Below are positions 47,934 through 56,522 of a DNA stretch of 64,000 nt, in pieces. The stretch is from ASV31 sp965229765 (GTDB taxonomy: Bacteria; Pseudomonadota; Alphaproteobacteria; Rhodobacterales; Rhodobacteraceae), in assembly GCA_965229765.1 (NCBI GenBank), contig CBDDJT010000004.1, positions 992,001 to 1,056,000 of the forward strand, given 5' to 3'. A model generated the notes under the pieces. That model did not search any database and had not been told where the DNA came from. It was given only the letters and a program-made list of their open reading frames with translations. Positions within the stretch are counted from its first letter, which is position 1. The number at the start of each line of letters is the position of its first letter. Position numbers and translations under genes: made by a program.

Positions 47934-49507
47934 GCCAGACCACGAAAACCGGCCTCGCCCCCGACGGGGGCGAGGCGCTTGGCATCGAGAACCTGTCGAA
48001 GCAATTCGGCGGGGCGCGTGCGCTTGACGGGGTGTCGCTGCACGTCCGCCGCGGAGAGGTGCACGGCCTTCTCGGCTCCAACGGGTCGGGAAAATCGACC
48101 CTCATCAAGGTGCTGGCGGGCTTTCACACGCCAGAGCCCGGCGCCGAGATCCGGCTATACGGCCGCAAGGTTCCCCTGCCCATTCCGGGGGCAGAGGTGC
48201 GCGCGCTTGGCCTTGCCTTCGTGCATCAGCACCTCGGGCTGATCCCGTCGCTTTCGGTGACGGAAAACCTTTATATCGGCCAGCTGGCCACGGGGCAGGA
48301 CTGGGCGATCAACTGGCGCGACATGCACAGCCGCGCGGCCGAGGTGTTCGCAAGGTTCGACCTGCCACTGGTCCCGCAGGCGCCGGTCGCCAGCCTGTCC
48401 GCGGTGCAACAGGCGCTGCTGGCGATCGTGCGCGCGTATGAAGACCTGCGCCACGCGGCCGAGGACCACGCCGACCGCCCCGGCGTTCTGGTGCTGGACG
48501 AACCTACCCCCTTTCTGCCGCGCGCAGGCGTCGAACAGCTGTTCCGGCTGGTCCGCCAGTGCACCGCCACCGGCGCCAGCGTGATCTTCGTCAGCCATGA
48601 CGTGGACGAGGTGCGCGAGATCACCGACCGCGCCACCATCCTGCGCGACGGCCACCTGATCGACACCGTCGCGACCGCAACGACCTCGCATGACGCGTTC
48701 GTGGAACGCATCATCGGCACATCGATGGCCGCCTATCACGGCGCGGCCAAGGTGCTGCCCGCCCGCCCGCCGCTGGTCGAGGTGTCGGATCTTGCCGGGC
48801 CCGGCGTCGGCCCCCTGGACTTCGAGATTGCCGAGGGCGAGATCCTGGGCGTCACCGGGCTGATCGGGTCGGGGTTCGACAACCTGCCGGCGATGCTTTA
48901 CGGCGGCCGCGACGGGGTGACAGGGCGTATTGCCATAGGCGGGCGCGGCATTCGTCTGGATGCCCTGACCCCGCCCGAGGCGATGGCGCGCCGCGTCGCC
49001 TACCTGCCCGCCGACCGGCTGGGGCAGGCGGGCGTAGGCTCGCTTTCGGTGGGCGACAACGTGGCGATGCCGGTCTATCCCAGGCTGGCCGGCGCCCTGG
49101 GCCTGACCGACCGGCGCGTGGCCGCCCATGCCGGGCGGCTTGGCGCCGAGGCCGGGGTCAAGCCCAACGTTCCGGCCCTGCCGCTGTCGGCGCTGTCGGG
49201 GGGCAACGCGCAAAAGGCGCTGATGGCGAAATGGCTTCAGACCGCGCCCCGGTTTCTCTTGCTTGACGAACCCACACAGGGCGTCGACGTGGGCGCACGC
49301 CAACAGATATGGGAGGCGCTGGACCGCACCGCCGAAGGCGGCGCCGCGATCCTCATCGCCTCGACCGATTATGACCAGCTGGCGCAGCTGTGCCACCGGG
49401 TGCTGATCTTCTCGCGCGGGCGCATCGCCGCCGAACTGACTGGCGCCTCGCTGACCAAGGACACCATCGCCGAGCATTGCTATCGCTCGATGACGCGCAT
49501 CGCATGA
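47930..49507 (+). CDS. Sugar-type ABC transporter ATPase with two ATPase domains
   Basis: A 525-residue RbsA/MglA-type tandem ATPase. Domain 1 has Walker A GSNGSGKST and Walker B VLVLDEPT. Its signature reads LSAVQQ instead of LSVGQQ, and the D-loop region is altered. Domain 2 has a degenerate Walker A (GLIGSGFDN) but an intact LSGGNAQK signature and LLLDEPTQGVD. One composite ATP site should therefore work. The best start is a TTG at 47930 overlapping the TGA of the binding-protein gene (TTGA); an upstream ORF end leaves no better codon. Start confidence is moderate. Confidence 0.9.
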   Translation: MSQTTKTGLAPDGGEALGIENLSKQFGGARALDGVSLHVRRGEVHGLLGSNGSGKSTLIKVLAGFHTPEPGAEIRLYGRKVPLPIPGAEVRALGLAFVHQHLGLIPSLSVTENLYIGQLATGQDWAINWRDMHSRAAEVFARFDLPLVPQAPVASLSAVQQALLAIVRAYEDLRHAAEDHADRPGVLVLDEPTPFLPRAGVEQLFRLVRQCTATGASVIFVSHDVDEVREITDRATILRDGHLIDTVATATTSHDAFVERIIGTSMAAYHGAAKVLPARPPLVEVSDLAGPGVGPLDFEIAEGEILGVTGLIGSGFDNLPAMLYGGRDGVTGRIAIGGRGIRLDALTPPEAMARRVAYLPADRLGQAGVGSLSVGDNVAMPVYPRLAGALGLTDRRVAAHAGRLGAEAGVKPNVPALPLSALSGGNAQKALMAKWLQTAPRFLLLDEPTQGVDVGARQQIWEALDRTAEGGAAILIASTDYDQLAQLCHRVLIFSRGRIAAELTGASLTKDTIAEHCYRSMTRIA

Positions 49508-49517
49508 GGGACAGTTC

Positions 49518-50582
49518 ATGACCGACACGCCCCCGTCTTCGGAAGCCTACGAGGCGCGCATCGCGGCGCTGGAGGCCAAGCTAGCCGCGCTTGAGGCCAG
49601 CGTCGGCGACGCCACGGCCAGGGCCGAGTGGGACTGGAAGGGCTGGGCAGAGCGCTATGGCCTGATCCTTGCGTGGATCGCGATCATCCTTGTGCTGGGC
49701 GCGTTCAAGCCGGTGCAGATGTTCGCCTGGAATTCCTACGCCTCCATGCTGGGCTCCAATGCGATGGTGGTCGTGCTGACGCTGGCTCTCATCATTCCGC
49801 TGACCACGGGGGACTTCGACCTGTCGGTGGCCAGCGTGATGGGCCTGTCGTCGATGATCATCGCGGTGCTGAACGTCAAGCTGGGCTATCCCATCGGCAG
49901 CGCGATCCTCATTGCCCTGGTGGCGGGCGCGGTCGTGGGCGCCGTCAACGCGTTCTTCATCCTATATTTCGGGGTCTTCTCGCTGATCGTGACGCTGGGC
50001 ACCGGGTACTTCGTCAACGGGCTGATCCTGTGGGTGTCCAATTCCGGCACCATCGCGGGCGTGTCGATGGATCTGGTGCGCGCCGTCATCCTGACGCGGT
50101 TTCTGGGCATTCCCGTGGGCTTTTACTATGCGCTGATCCTGACCGGGGTGCTCTGGTACGTGTTCCAGTTCACCTCTCTCGGGCGCCGGATGCTGTTCGT
50201 GGGCCGCGGACGCGAGGTCGCGCGCCTGTCCGGGGTCAACGTGACGCGGGTCCGGGCCGGCGCCCTGATCGCGTCCTCCGTGATGGCCGCCTTCACGGGG
50301 GTGCTCTACACCGGGATGCGCGGCGTGGCGGATCCGTCCTCGGCGCTGGCGTTCCTGTTGCCCGCCTTTGCCGCGGCGTTCCTTGGGTCCACGGCGATCT
50401 ACCCGGGCCGGTTCAACGCCCCCGGCGCCTTCCTTGCGGTTTTCGTCCTGTCGACCGGGATCATGGGGCTGAACTTTCTTGGCGTCGACAGCTTCGTGCA
50501 AAACCTGTTCTACGGCGGCGGTCTGGTCATCGCCGTGGCCATCAGCCAGCTGATCCGGGGCCGCAAGCCGATGGACGGATAG
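49518..50582 (+). CDS. Sugar-type ABC transporter permease with N-terminal coiled coil
   Basis: A 354-residue RbsC/YtfT-family permease with about nine hydrophobic segments, including LIIPLTTGDFDLSVASVMGL, GTGYFVNGLILW and the GRGREVARLSGVNV loop. The first helix starts near residue 49. Before it lies a cytoplasmic heptad helix, residues 11-28 (YEARIAALEAKLAALEAS), which aligns without gaps to residues 11-28 of HyuA (9 of 18 identical). It completes the importer with the ATPase 10 bp upstream and ends 21 bp from the convergent gntR stop. Confidence 0.92.
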   Translation: MTDTPPSSEAYEARIAALEAKLAALEASVGDATARAEWDWKGWAERYGLILAWIAIILVLGAFKPVQMFAWNSYASMLGSNAMVVVLTLALIIPLTTGDFDLSVASVMGLSSMIIAVLNVKLGYPIGSAILIALVAGAVVGAVNAFFILYFGVFSLIVTLGTGYFVNGLILWVSNSGTIAGVSMDLVRAVILTRFLGIPVGFYYALILTGVLWYVFQFTSLGRRMLFVGRGREVARLSGVNVTRVRAGALIASSVMAAFTGVLYTGMRGVADPSSALAFLLPAFAAAFLGSTAIYPGRFNAPGAFLAVFVLSTGIMGLNFLGVDSFVQNLFYGGGLVIAVAISQLIRGRKPMDG

Positions 50583-50603
50583 GGCCGGGCGCGCGCGACG
50601 CCG

Positions 50604-51257
50604 TCAGATGCTGTCCTTCACCCTGTCCCACGTGTTGGCGATGTGCTGGGCCATCGCCTGGCCCAGCCGCTTTCCGTCGCGGGCCTTCAGGGCGACGACC
50701 ATCGCCTCGTGATCCTCGACGGCCCCGGCCCAGTACTCGGGCCGCTGGTTGCCGATGTAGCGGATGCGTTTCAGCCGCGCCTGAAGATTGCGCTGCATCT
50801 CCTGCAGGGTTTCGTTCTTCGAAAGCTCTGTCAGCCGCGAGTGGAACTCCTGGTTGAGCTTGTAGTAGGGCATCCGGTCCCGCGACCGGTAGAAGGCAAG
50901 CATCCGCTGGTGCAGGTCCGCAAGCTCTGCGATTTCCTTGTCGGTAGCCCGGACACAGGCCAGTTCACCGGCCAGCTGTTCAAGGTGGCCCAGCACCTCG
51001 AGCATGGCAAAGACGTCTTCGGGCGTCAGCTTGCGCACCACGCTGCCCTTCGAAGGACGCACGATCACCAGCCCTTCGGCGGCCAGCGTCCGAAGCGCCT
51101 CGCGGAATGGCGTACGCGAGACGCCAAGCTCCTCGATGAGACCTGCCTCGTCGATTCGGCTGCCCGGTTCGAGCACACCCTCGATGATCAGGTCTCGCAC
51201 GCGGTTCGCGACCTGATCGTGAAGGGAGCGATTGGTGATCGCCAGCGACGTGTTCAT
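50604..51257 (-). CDS. GntR-family regulator with FCD domain
   Basis: A 217-residue FadR-type regulator. The winged helix covers about residues 12-75 (LIIEGVLEPGSRIDEAGLIE, then LGVSRTPFREALRTLAAEGL), and the FCD domain has NQEFHSRLTELS and VEDHEAMVVAL. The ATG at 51257 begins MNTSLAITNRSLHDQV; the long open frame upstream has no ribosome binding site. It is divergent from the TRAP/acid-sugar operon. A TGTATACA palindrome overlapping that operon's -10 is its likely site. Confidence 0.92.
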   Translation of the reverse strand: MNTSLAITNRSLHDQVANRVRDLIIEGVLEPGSRIDEAGLIEELGVSRTPFREALRTLAAEGLVIVRPSKGSVVRKLTPEDVFAMLEVLGHLEQLAGELACVRATDKEIAELADLHQRMLAFYRSRDRMPYYKLNQEFHSRLTELSKNETLQEMQRNLQARLKRIRYIGNQRPEYWAGAVEDHEAMVVALKARDGKRLGQAMAQHIANTWDRVKDSI

Positions 51258-51326
51258 GCCTAACGCTCTGTCCTGCCTCGATTTCAATGATAACGGGCAA
51301 ATCCGGGCGACCCAACAAAAAATACC

Positions 51327-51356
51327 TTGAAGATAAATTTTTGCTACGTGTATACA
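51327..51356 (+). promoter_or_regulatory. Predicted promoter of the acid-sugar operon with overlapping GntR palindrome
   Basis: TTGAAG (51327-51332), 18 bp, TATACA (51351-51356). The 8-bp palindrome TGTATACA at 51349-51356 covers the -10. FCD regulators commonly bind TNGTATACNA-like sites, so repression released by a sugar-acid inducer is the simplest model. Confidence 0.55.
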
Positions 51357-51413
51357 AAATACATCTAAACACGCGGCGCAACGACAGCCGCGAACGGAGG
51401 AGGAGAATCGCCC

Positions 51414-52397
51414 ATGAAACACGTGAAAATTGGCCTCTCGGCCGGACTTCTGGCCTGCACCGTATCCTTCGGTGCCTTGCCTGCTATCGCCGATACCTAC
51501 ATCGTCGCCGTCGGGGCATCGTCGAACAGTCTTCAGGGCCGCAGCGCCGCGAAGTTCGCCGAGGATCTTCAGGCCACGCTGGGCGATGCCCACACCGTCG
51601 AATTCTACGCCGACGGCCAGCTTGGCGATGAAAAGGAACTGATGCAGAAGCTGCGGCTCGGCACGGTTCACTTCACGCTGATTTCCTCCATCATGACGAA
51701 TGTCGCGCCAGAGTTCGCGCTGTTCGACATGCCGTTCCTCGTGCAGGACCGCAATCATCTCAAGGCGATCGACGCAGAAATCGTGCAGGGAGAGCTTGCG
51801 CCAAAGGCCGAAGAGGCCGGCCTGAAGGTCCTGTCGACCTGGGAAAACGGGTTCCGCCAGATCACCAACAACGTCCGCCCGATCAACGTGCCGGCGGATC
51901 TCGACGGCCTGAAGATCCGGACGCCGTCGTCGGAATGGCGCGTTGCCATGTTCAAGGAATGGGGCGCCAACCCGACGCCCATGTCCTTCTCGGAGGTGTT
52001 CGTCGCACTGCAGACCGGCACGATGGACGGGCAGGAAAACCCGCTGACCAACATCACCGGCGCCAACTTTCAGGAAGTGCAGAAGTATCTCAGCATGACC
52101 GGCCACGTCTATTCGCCCACCTACCTGACCAGCGGTCTGGGCGTGTGGGACGGCCTTCCCGATGACGTGAAGGCGGCCGTGACAGAGGTGTCGGGCACGA
52201 TCCAGGACTGGGCGCTGGCCGAGGGCGACAAGGCCGACAACGAACTGGTGGCCAAGATCGAGGCCGCCGGCGTGGCGGTGAACGTCGCCGACAAGGCAGC
52301 CTTCATCGCGGCATCGGCGCCGGTCTACGCGGCCTTCGCCGAAAAGGTCGAGGGCGGCAGCGAGCTTGTCGCCCGCGCCCAGGCTCTCGCCAACTGA
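51414..52397 (+). CDS. TRAP transporter substrate-binding protein (DctP family)
   Basis: A 327-residue exported DctP protein. The signal peptide ends near ALPAIAD. The mature part has NSLQGRSAAKFAEDL, ADGQLGDEKELMQKLRLG and the conserved LKIRTPSSEWRVAMFKEWGANPTPM region with the Arg that binds carboxylates, then FVALQTGTMDGQENPL. It is close to the UxuA/GulP-like sugar-acid binding group by pattern. It is followed by a 13-bp GC hairpin before the permease genes. It starts the operon with the RhmD-like dehydratase. Confidence 0.93.
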   Translation: MKHVKIGLSAGLLACTVSFGALPAIADTYIVAVGASSNSLQGRSAAKFAEDLQATLGDAHTVEFYADGQLGDEKELMQKLRLGTVHFTLISSIMTNVAPEFALFDMPFLVQDRNHLKAIDAEIVQGELAPKAEEAGLKVLSTWENGFRQITNNVRPINVPADLDGLKIRTPSSEWRVAMFKEWGANPTPMSFSEVFVALQTGTMDGQENPLTNITGANFQEVQKYLSMTGHVYSPTYLTSGLGVWDGLPDDVKAAVTEVSGTIQDWALAEGDKADNELVAKIEAAGVAVNVADKAAFIAASAPVYAAFAEKVEGGSELVARAQALAN

Positions 52398-52411
52398 GCC
52401 ATACCGTCCCA

Positions 52412-52439
52412 GAGCCCGGCCGACAGGTCGGCCGGGCTC
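52412..52439 (+). terminator. Hairpin between DctP and DctQ genes
   Basis: A perfect 13-bp stem (GAGCCCGGCCGAC and its complement, loop AG) starts 14 bp after the dctP stop and is followed by CCTTTCCTTCC. The T tract is short, so it may be a partial terminator or a 3' stabilising hairpin that raises binding-protein levels over permease. Confidence 0.65.
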
Positions 52440-52455
52440 CCTTTCCTTCCGATGG

Positions 52456-53040
52456 ATGGACAGAATGGTCTCTTTCATAGAGCGGGCGCTCGTGCGCAGT
52501 CTCGAGGTGATCTGCCTCGTACTTCTTCTCATGCTCACCGCGTCCGTCATCTACGCGACGACGGCGCGCACCTTGGGTGCCTCGCCGTCATGGTACGACG
52601 AGATCGCAAGCGTGCTTCTGGCCTGGCTCACCTATTTCGGGGCAAGCTACGCACTCTTCCTGCGCCAGCACATGAGCTTCGGCGGCCTCGTCGCCGCCTT
52701 GCCTCGGGCCGCTGCCGTCGCACTGGCATTGTTCTCCGAGCTTCTGGTGATCGGCTACTTCGCCGTGGTCGCATGGTTCGGGAACGCGGTCCTTGCCGTC
52801 GCCAAGTGGGATTCGCTTCTCAGCCTGCGCTGGCTGACGCTGGACATCGTGCAATCGATCATCCCGATTTCTGCGGTCCTGATGATCATCGGAACGCTGC
52901 TGACCATGCCGCGCGCCCTGCGCAACGCCGCAGCGGGCATCGATCCGGAACACGCCGAGATCGAACAGGCCATCGCTGAAGCCGAACGTGAGAACGCAGC
53001 GCAAGAACGCGCGCAAGAGCGCACGGAGACCAGGACATGA
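52456..53040 (+). CDS. TRAP transporter small permease (DctQ family)
   Basis: A 194-residue protein with four hydrophobic helices (starting at about residues 12, 48, 87 and 128) and the TTARTLGASPSWYDEIASV motif typical of DctQ. A charged coiled tail rich in Glu, Arg and Ala follows (last 35 residues), longer than usual. The ATG at 52456 is the best start, although the ribosome binding site is weak and ATG 52465 cannot be excluded. The stop overlaps the DctM start by four bases. Confidence 0.9.
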   Translation: MDRMVSFIERALVRSLEVICLVLLLMLTASVIYATTARTLGASPSWYDEIASVLLAWLTYFGASYALFLRQHMSFGGLVAALPRAAAVALALFSELLVIGYFAVVAWFGNAVLAVAKWDSLLSLRWLTLDIVQSIIPISAVLMIIGTLLTMPRALRNAAAGIDPEHAEIEQAIAEAERENAAQERAQERTETRT

Positions 53041-54317
53041 TCCTTCTTCTGACCGCCATCGCGCTTATCGCGCTGATCCTCATAAACGTTCCGATCGCCA
53101 TCGCCATCGGCATCGTCGCGCTGGGCGGATTCCTGTCGACCTCTGGCGTGAACAGTCTCTACGACATGGCCATCGCGCTTTATTCCGGCGCGACCAAGTT
53201 CCCGCTCATCGCGATCCCGCTCTTCATCCTTGCGGGCAACCTGATGAACACCTCGGGCATTTCCGTCCGGCTCATCAATTTCGTGACCGCGCTGATCGGC
53301 TTCGTCCGGGGCGGGCTTGGCATGGTCAACATCGGCGTGTCGATGGTCTTTGCCGAGATTTCGGGGTCCGCCGTGGCCGACGTGGCCGCCACCGGCACCG
53401 TGCTGATCCCCGAGATGAAGAAGCGCGGCTATTCCCGTACGCTGGCCGCCGCGATCACCTCGTCCTCGGCCTCGCTTGCCATCATCATCCCGCCGTCGAT
53501 TCCGATGATCCTATATGGCGCCATCGCGGAAACCTCGGTCCTCAAGCTCTTTGTCGCGGGCGTCGTGCCGGGCGTTCTTGGCGGCTTCCTTCTGATGCTG
53601 GTGACCTACATCCTCGCCATCCGCTATGACCTGCCGCGCGCCGAGGGCTTTGACCTCTGCCATGTCTGGCGGTCCTTCAAGGCGGCGTTCTGGGCGCTTC
53701 TGATGCCGATCATCATTCTTGGCGGCATCTTCTCGGGCTTGGTCACCGCCACCGAAGGCGCCGGCCTTGCCGTGCTCGCGGCGCTGGTGATCGGGCTCTT
53801 CATCTACCGCGACCTTGATATCCGGCGCCTGCGCAAGGCGATGCTGGAAGGCGTCAGCCAGACCGGCGTGGTCATGCTGCTTGTCGCCACCTCGGCTGCA
53901 TTGGGCCTTTTCCTGACCCAGGCGCAGGTGCCGCAGAAACTTGCTGCCCAGATCCTTGAATTCACCCAGAATCCGCTCGTGGTCCTCGCGCTTCTGAATC
54001 TGCTGCTTCTGGTGCTGGGCATGTTCCTGCACGGGGCCGCCGCGATCATCCTTGTGGTGCCGGTGGTGATGCCTCTGGTGAACGCCGTGGGCATCGACCC
54101 GATTCACTTCGGGATCATGGTGACGCTGAACCTGGCGATAGGGCAGCAGACGCCGCCGGTGGCCTCTGTGCTCATCACTTCGTGTTCCATCGCCCGTGCC
54201 GGGATCTGGGAAACGTCCCGTACCAATCTGCCCTTCATCGGCGTGCTGGCGTTCATCCTTCTACTGGTTACCTATGTGCCCTCAGTCTCGCTTGCGCTGA
54301 CGGAGCTTGTGAAATGA
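53037..54317 (+). CDS. TRAP transporter large permease (DctM family)
   Basis: A 426-residue membrane protein of the DctM family with about 12 hydrophobic segments. IALFSGATKFPLIAIPLFILAG-like sequence near residue 60, FAEISGSAVADVAATGTVLIPEM and a C-terminal GQQTPPVASVL segment are diagnostic. It is tightly coupled to DctQ upstream and the PdxA2-type gene downstream (both ATGA). It should import a sugar acid such as an aldonate. Confidence 0.93.
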   Translation: MILLLTAIALIALILINVPIAIAIGIVALGGFLSTSGVNSLYDMAIALYSGATKFPLIAIPLFILAGNLMNTSGISVRLINFVTALIGFVRGGLGMVNIGVSMVFAEISGSAVADVAATGTVLIPEMKKRGYSRTLAAAITSSSASLAIIIPPSIPMILYGAIAETSVLKLFVAGVVPGVLGGFLLMLVTYILAIRYDLPRAEGFDLCHVWRSFKAAFWALLMPIIILGGIFSGLVTATEGAGLAVLAALVIGLFIYRDLDIRRLRKAMLEGVSQTGVVMLLVATSAALGLFLTQAQVPQKLAAQILEFTQNPLVVLALLNLLLLVLGMFLHGAAAIILVVPVVMPLVNAVGIDPIHFGIMVTLNLAIGQQTPPVASVLITSCSIARAGIWETSRTNLPFIGVLAFILLLVTYVPSVSLALTELVK

Positions 54318-55330
54318 CCCCGACCAAACCGAGAATAGCCATCATCCCCGGGGATCCGTCCGGCATCGGGCCGGAACTCGTCGCGAAGCTTCTCCACGAG
54401 GACGGCGTGCGCGACGCGGCCGATATCCTGCTGGTCGGGGACGCGCACCTTTGGCAACTGGGTGCAGGACAGGCCGGGCTGGAGCTGGACCTCTCCGAGG
54501 TATCGGGCGACAAGGCCGGCGCGCACCCGGGCCTTGGCTGGCTGCCCCTTGACACGATCGCGCCCGAGGACGTCCGGGTCGCCCAAGTCACCACGGCAGG
54601 CGGGCGCTCCAGCCTTCTGTGCCTGAACATGGCGCTCGACCTCGCCATGCAGGACAAGGTCGACGGCATCCTGTTCGGCCCTTTCAACAAGGCCGCGCTG
54701 ACGGCGGCCGGCATGGATGCCGAGGACGAGCATCGCTACATGGCCCGCTACCTGGGGCACGAGGGGTATCACGGCGAACTCAACGTTCTGGACGAGCTTA
54801 TGACAACCCGCGTGACCAGCCATATCGGCCTGCGCGACGTGGCCGGGAACATCACGCCCGAGGGTGTCGAGAACGCCATCGGCCTTGCCGAGGACACGTT
54901 GAAGCGCGCAGGCAAGACCCGGCCCCGGATCGCGGTGGCCGCGCTGAACCCCCATGCGGGCGACAACGGCAAGTTCGGGCGCGAGGAAATCGACATCCTC
55001 GCCCCCGTGATCCGTGCCGCACAGGAACGGCAAAAGGACGTCACAGGCCCATGGCCCTCGGACACGGTGTTTCTAAAGGCGGTCCGCGGCGAGGTGGATG
55101 CAGTCGTGACCATGTATCACGACCAGGGCCAGATCGCGATAAAGCTTCTGGGTTTCGATCGCGGTGTTACCGTCGCCGGCGGCCTGCCGATCCCTGTGAC
55201 AACGCCGGCTCATGGCACCGCCTTCGACATCGCAGGACAGAACAGCGCCAATGTTGGCGCCACGCGCCAGGCCTTTGACCTGCTGGTGCGCATGGCCACG
55301 ACCCACCGCGCGCAGCGCGCCGCAGCATGA
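54314..55330 (+). CDS. pdxA2: PdxA2-type 4-phosphate-hydroxyacid dehydrogenase
   Basis: A 338-residue PdxA-family protein. IIPGDPSGIGPEL near the N-terminus, the phosphate-site LFGPFNKAAL and metal ligands in NPHAGDNGKFGREE and TMYHDQGQIAIK are intact. PdxA2 enzymes oxidise 4-phospho-D-threonate or erythronate and usually sit beside a DUF1537 kinase. No such kinase gene is visible here, so the substrate or partner is unclear. The gene overlaps the TRAP permease stop and lies 16 bp before the dehydratase gene. Confidence 0.9.
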   Translation: MTPTKPRIAIIPGDPSGIGPELVAKLLHEDGVRDAADILLVGDAHLWQLGAGQAGLELDLSEVSGDKAGAHPGLGWLPLDTIAPEDVRVAQVTTAGGRSSLLCLNMALDLAMQDKVDGILFGPFNKAALTAAGMDAEDEHRYMARYLGHEGYHGELNVLDELMTTRVTSHIGLRDVAGNITPEGVENAIGLAEDTLKRAGKTRPRIAVAALNPHAGDNGKFGREEIDILAPVIRAAQERQKDVTGPWPSDTVFLKAVRGEVDAVVTMYHDQGQIAIKLLGFDRGVTVAGGLPIPVTTPAHGTAFDIAGQNSANVGATRQAFDLLVRMATTHRAQRAAA

Positions 55331-55346
55331 TGAACGGACACCAGCG

Positions 55347-56522
55347 ATGACAAAGATCAGATCCCTTCGTACCCGTGTCTGGAACTGGACGGGCCCCACG
55401 GTGCCGCCAGCGGGCAATTTCTGCACAAACGCCTCGGACACGCTCTGGATGAAGGGCGACGCCATGGCCTCGTTCCGGTTCCACCAATGGCTGACCTGCG
55501 AGGTGGAAACCGATGACGGCACCGTCGGCATCGGCAACGCCGCGCTGGCCCCGACCGTCGTCAAGAAGGCCATCGACGACTGGTACGCCCCGCTCGTGAT
55601 CGGCGAGGACCCGTTCGACTGTGCCTATATCTGGGAAAAGATGTACCGCCGCAGCCATGCCTGGGGCCGCAAGGGCATCGGCATGACCGCGATGAGCGCC
55701 ATCGACATCGCGATATGGGACCTGATGGGCAAGCTTGCCGGCAAGCCGGTGTTCAAGCTGCTGGGCGGGCGGACCAAGGAAAAGATCCCGGTCTATTATT
55801 CCAAGCTCTACTCCGGTCCCATCGACGAGATGCAGAAAGAGGCCGCCGCGGCACGGGCCGAGGGCTATACCGCCTACAAGATGCGGTTCGGCTGGGGCCC
55901 AAAGGACGGCGCGCCGGGGATGCGCGAGAACCTCAAGCGCGTCGAGGCGGTGCGAGAGGCGATCGGCTGGGACGCCGATCTTATGCTCGAATGCTACATG
56001 GGCTGGAACATCGACTACGCCAAGCGGATGTTGCCGAAGCTTGCGAAATACGAACCCCGCTGGCTGGAAGAACCCGTCATCGCCGATGACGTCGAGGGCT
56101 ACCGCGAACTCAACGCCATGGGCATCGTTCCGATTTCCGGTGGCGAGCACGAGTTCAGCGTGATCGGCTGCAAGGACCTGATCGCCACCAAGGCCGTCAG
56201 CGTCCTGCAATACGACACCAACCGCGTCGGCGGCATCACCGCGGCGCAAAAGATCAACGCCATCGCCGAGGCCTTCCAGGTGCCGGTGATCCCGCACGCC
56301 GGGCAGATGCACAACTATCACCTGACTATGGCGAACGCGAACTGCATGATCTCGGAATACTTCCCCGTCTTCGATGTCGAGGTGGGGAATGAGCTGTTCT
56401 ACTACATCTTCGAGGGCGACCCCGAGGCCAAGGACGGTTTCCTGCAACTCGACGACGACCTGCCGGGTCTCGGCATCTCGATCACCGACAAGCACCTGCA
56501 TCATTTCGAGATCTACGAATGA
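55347..56522 (+). CDS. L-rhamnonate-dehydratase-like enolase-superfamily enzyme
   Basis: A 391-residue enolase-superfamily protein closely resembling L-rhamnonate dehydratase. The N-terminus has RVWNWTGPTVPPAGNFCTNAS and KGDAMASFRFHQWLTCEVET. Metal ligands are in LMLECYMGWN, EEPVIADD and ISGGEHEF, and PHAGQMHNYHLT carries the C-terminal His. Relatives also dehydrate L-lyxonate, so a C5 or deoxy-C6 aldonate is likely. The product would be a 2-keto-3-deoxy acid for the next enzyme. It overlaps the dehydratase/aldolase gene by four bases. Confidence 0.92.
   Translation: MTKIRSLRTRVWNWTGPTVPPAGNFCTNASDTLWMKGDAMASFRFHQWLTCEVETDDGTVGIGNAALAPTVVKKAIDDWYAPLVIGEDPFDCAYIWEKMYRRSHAWGRKGIGMTAMSAIDIAIWDLMGKLAGKPVFKLLGGRTKEKIPVYYSKLYSGPIDEMQKEAAAARAEGYTAYKMRFGWGPKDGAPGMRENLKRVEAVREAIGWDADLMLECYMGWNIDYAKRMLPKLAKYEPRWLEEPVIADDVEGYRELNAMGIVPISGGEHEFSVIGCKDLIATKAVSVLQYDTNRVGGITAAQKINAIAEAFQVPVIPHAGQMHNYHLTMANANCMISEYFPVFDVEVGNELFYYIFEGDPEAKDGFLQLDDDLPGLGISITDKHLHHFEIYE

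Noticed and set aside
51332..51337. Lone GATAAA near the acid-sugar promoter as a further TetR site
   Set aside because: There is no TTTAKC half at the required spacing, and the region has its own GntR regulator.
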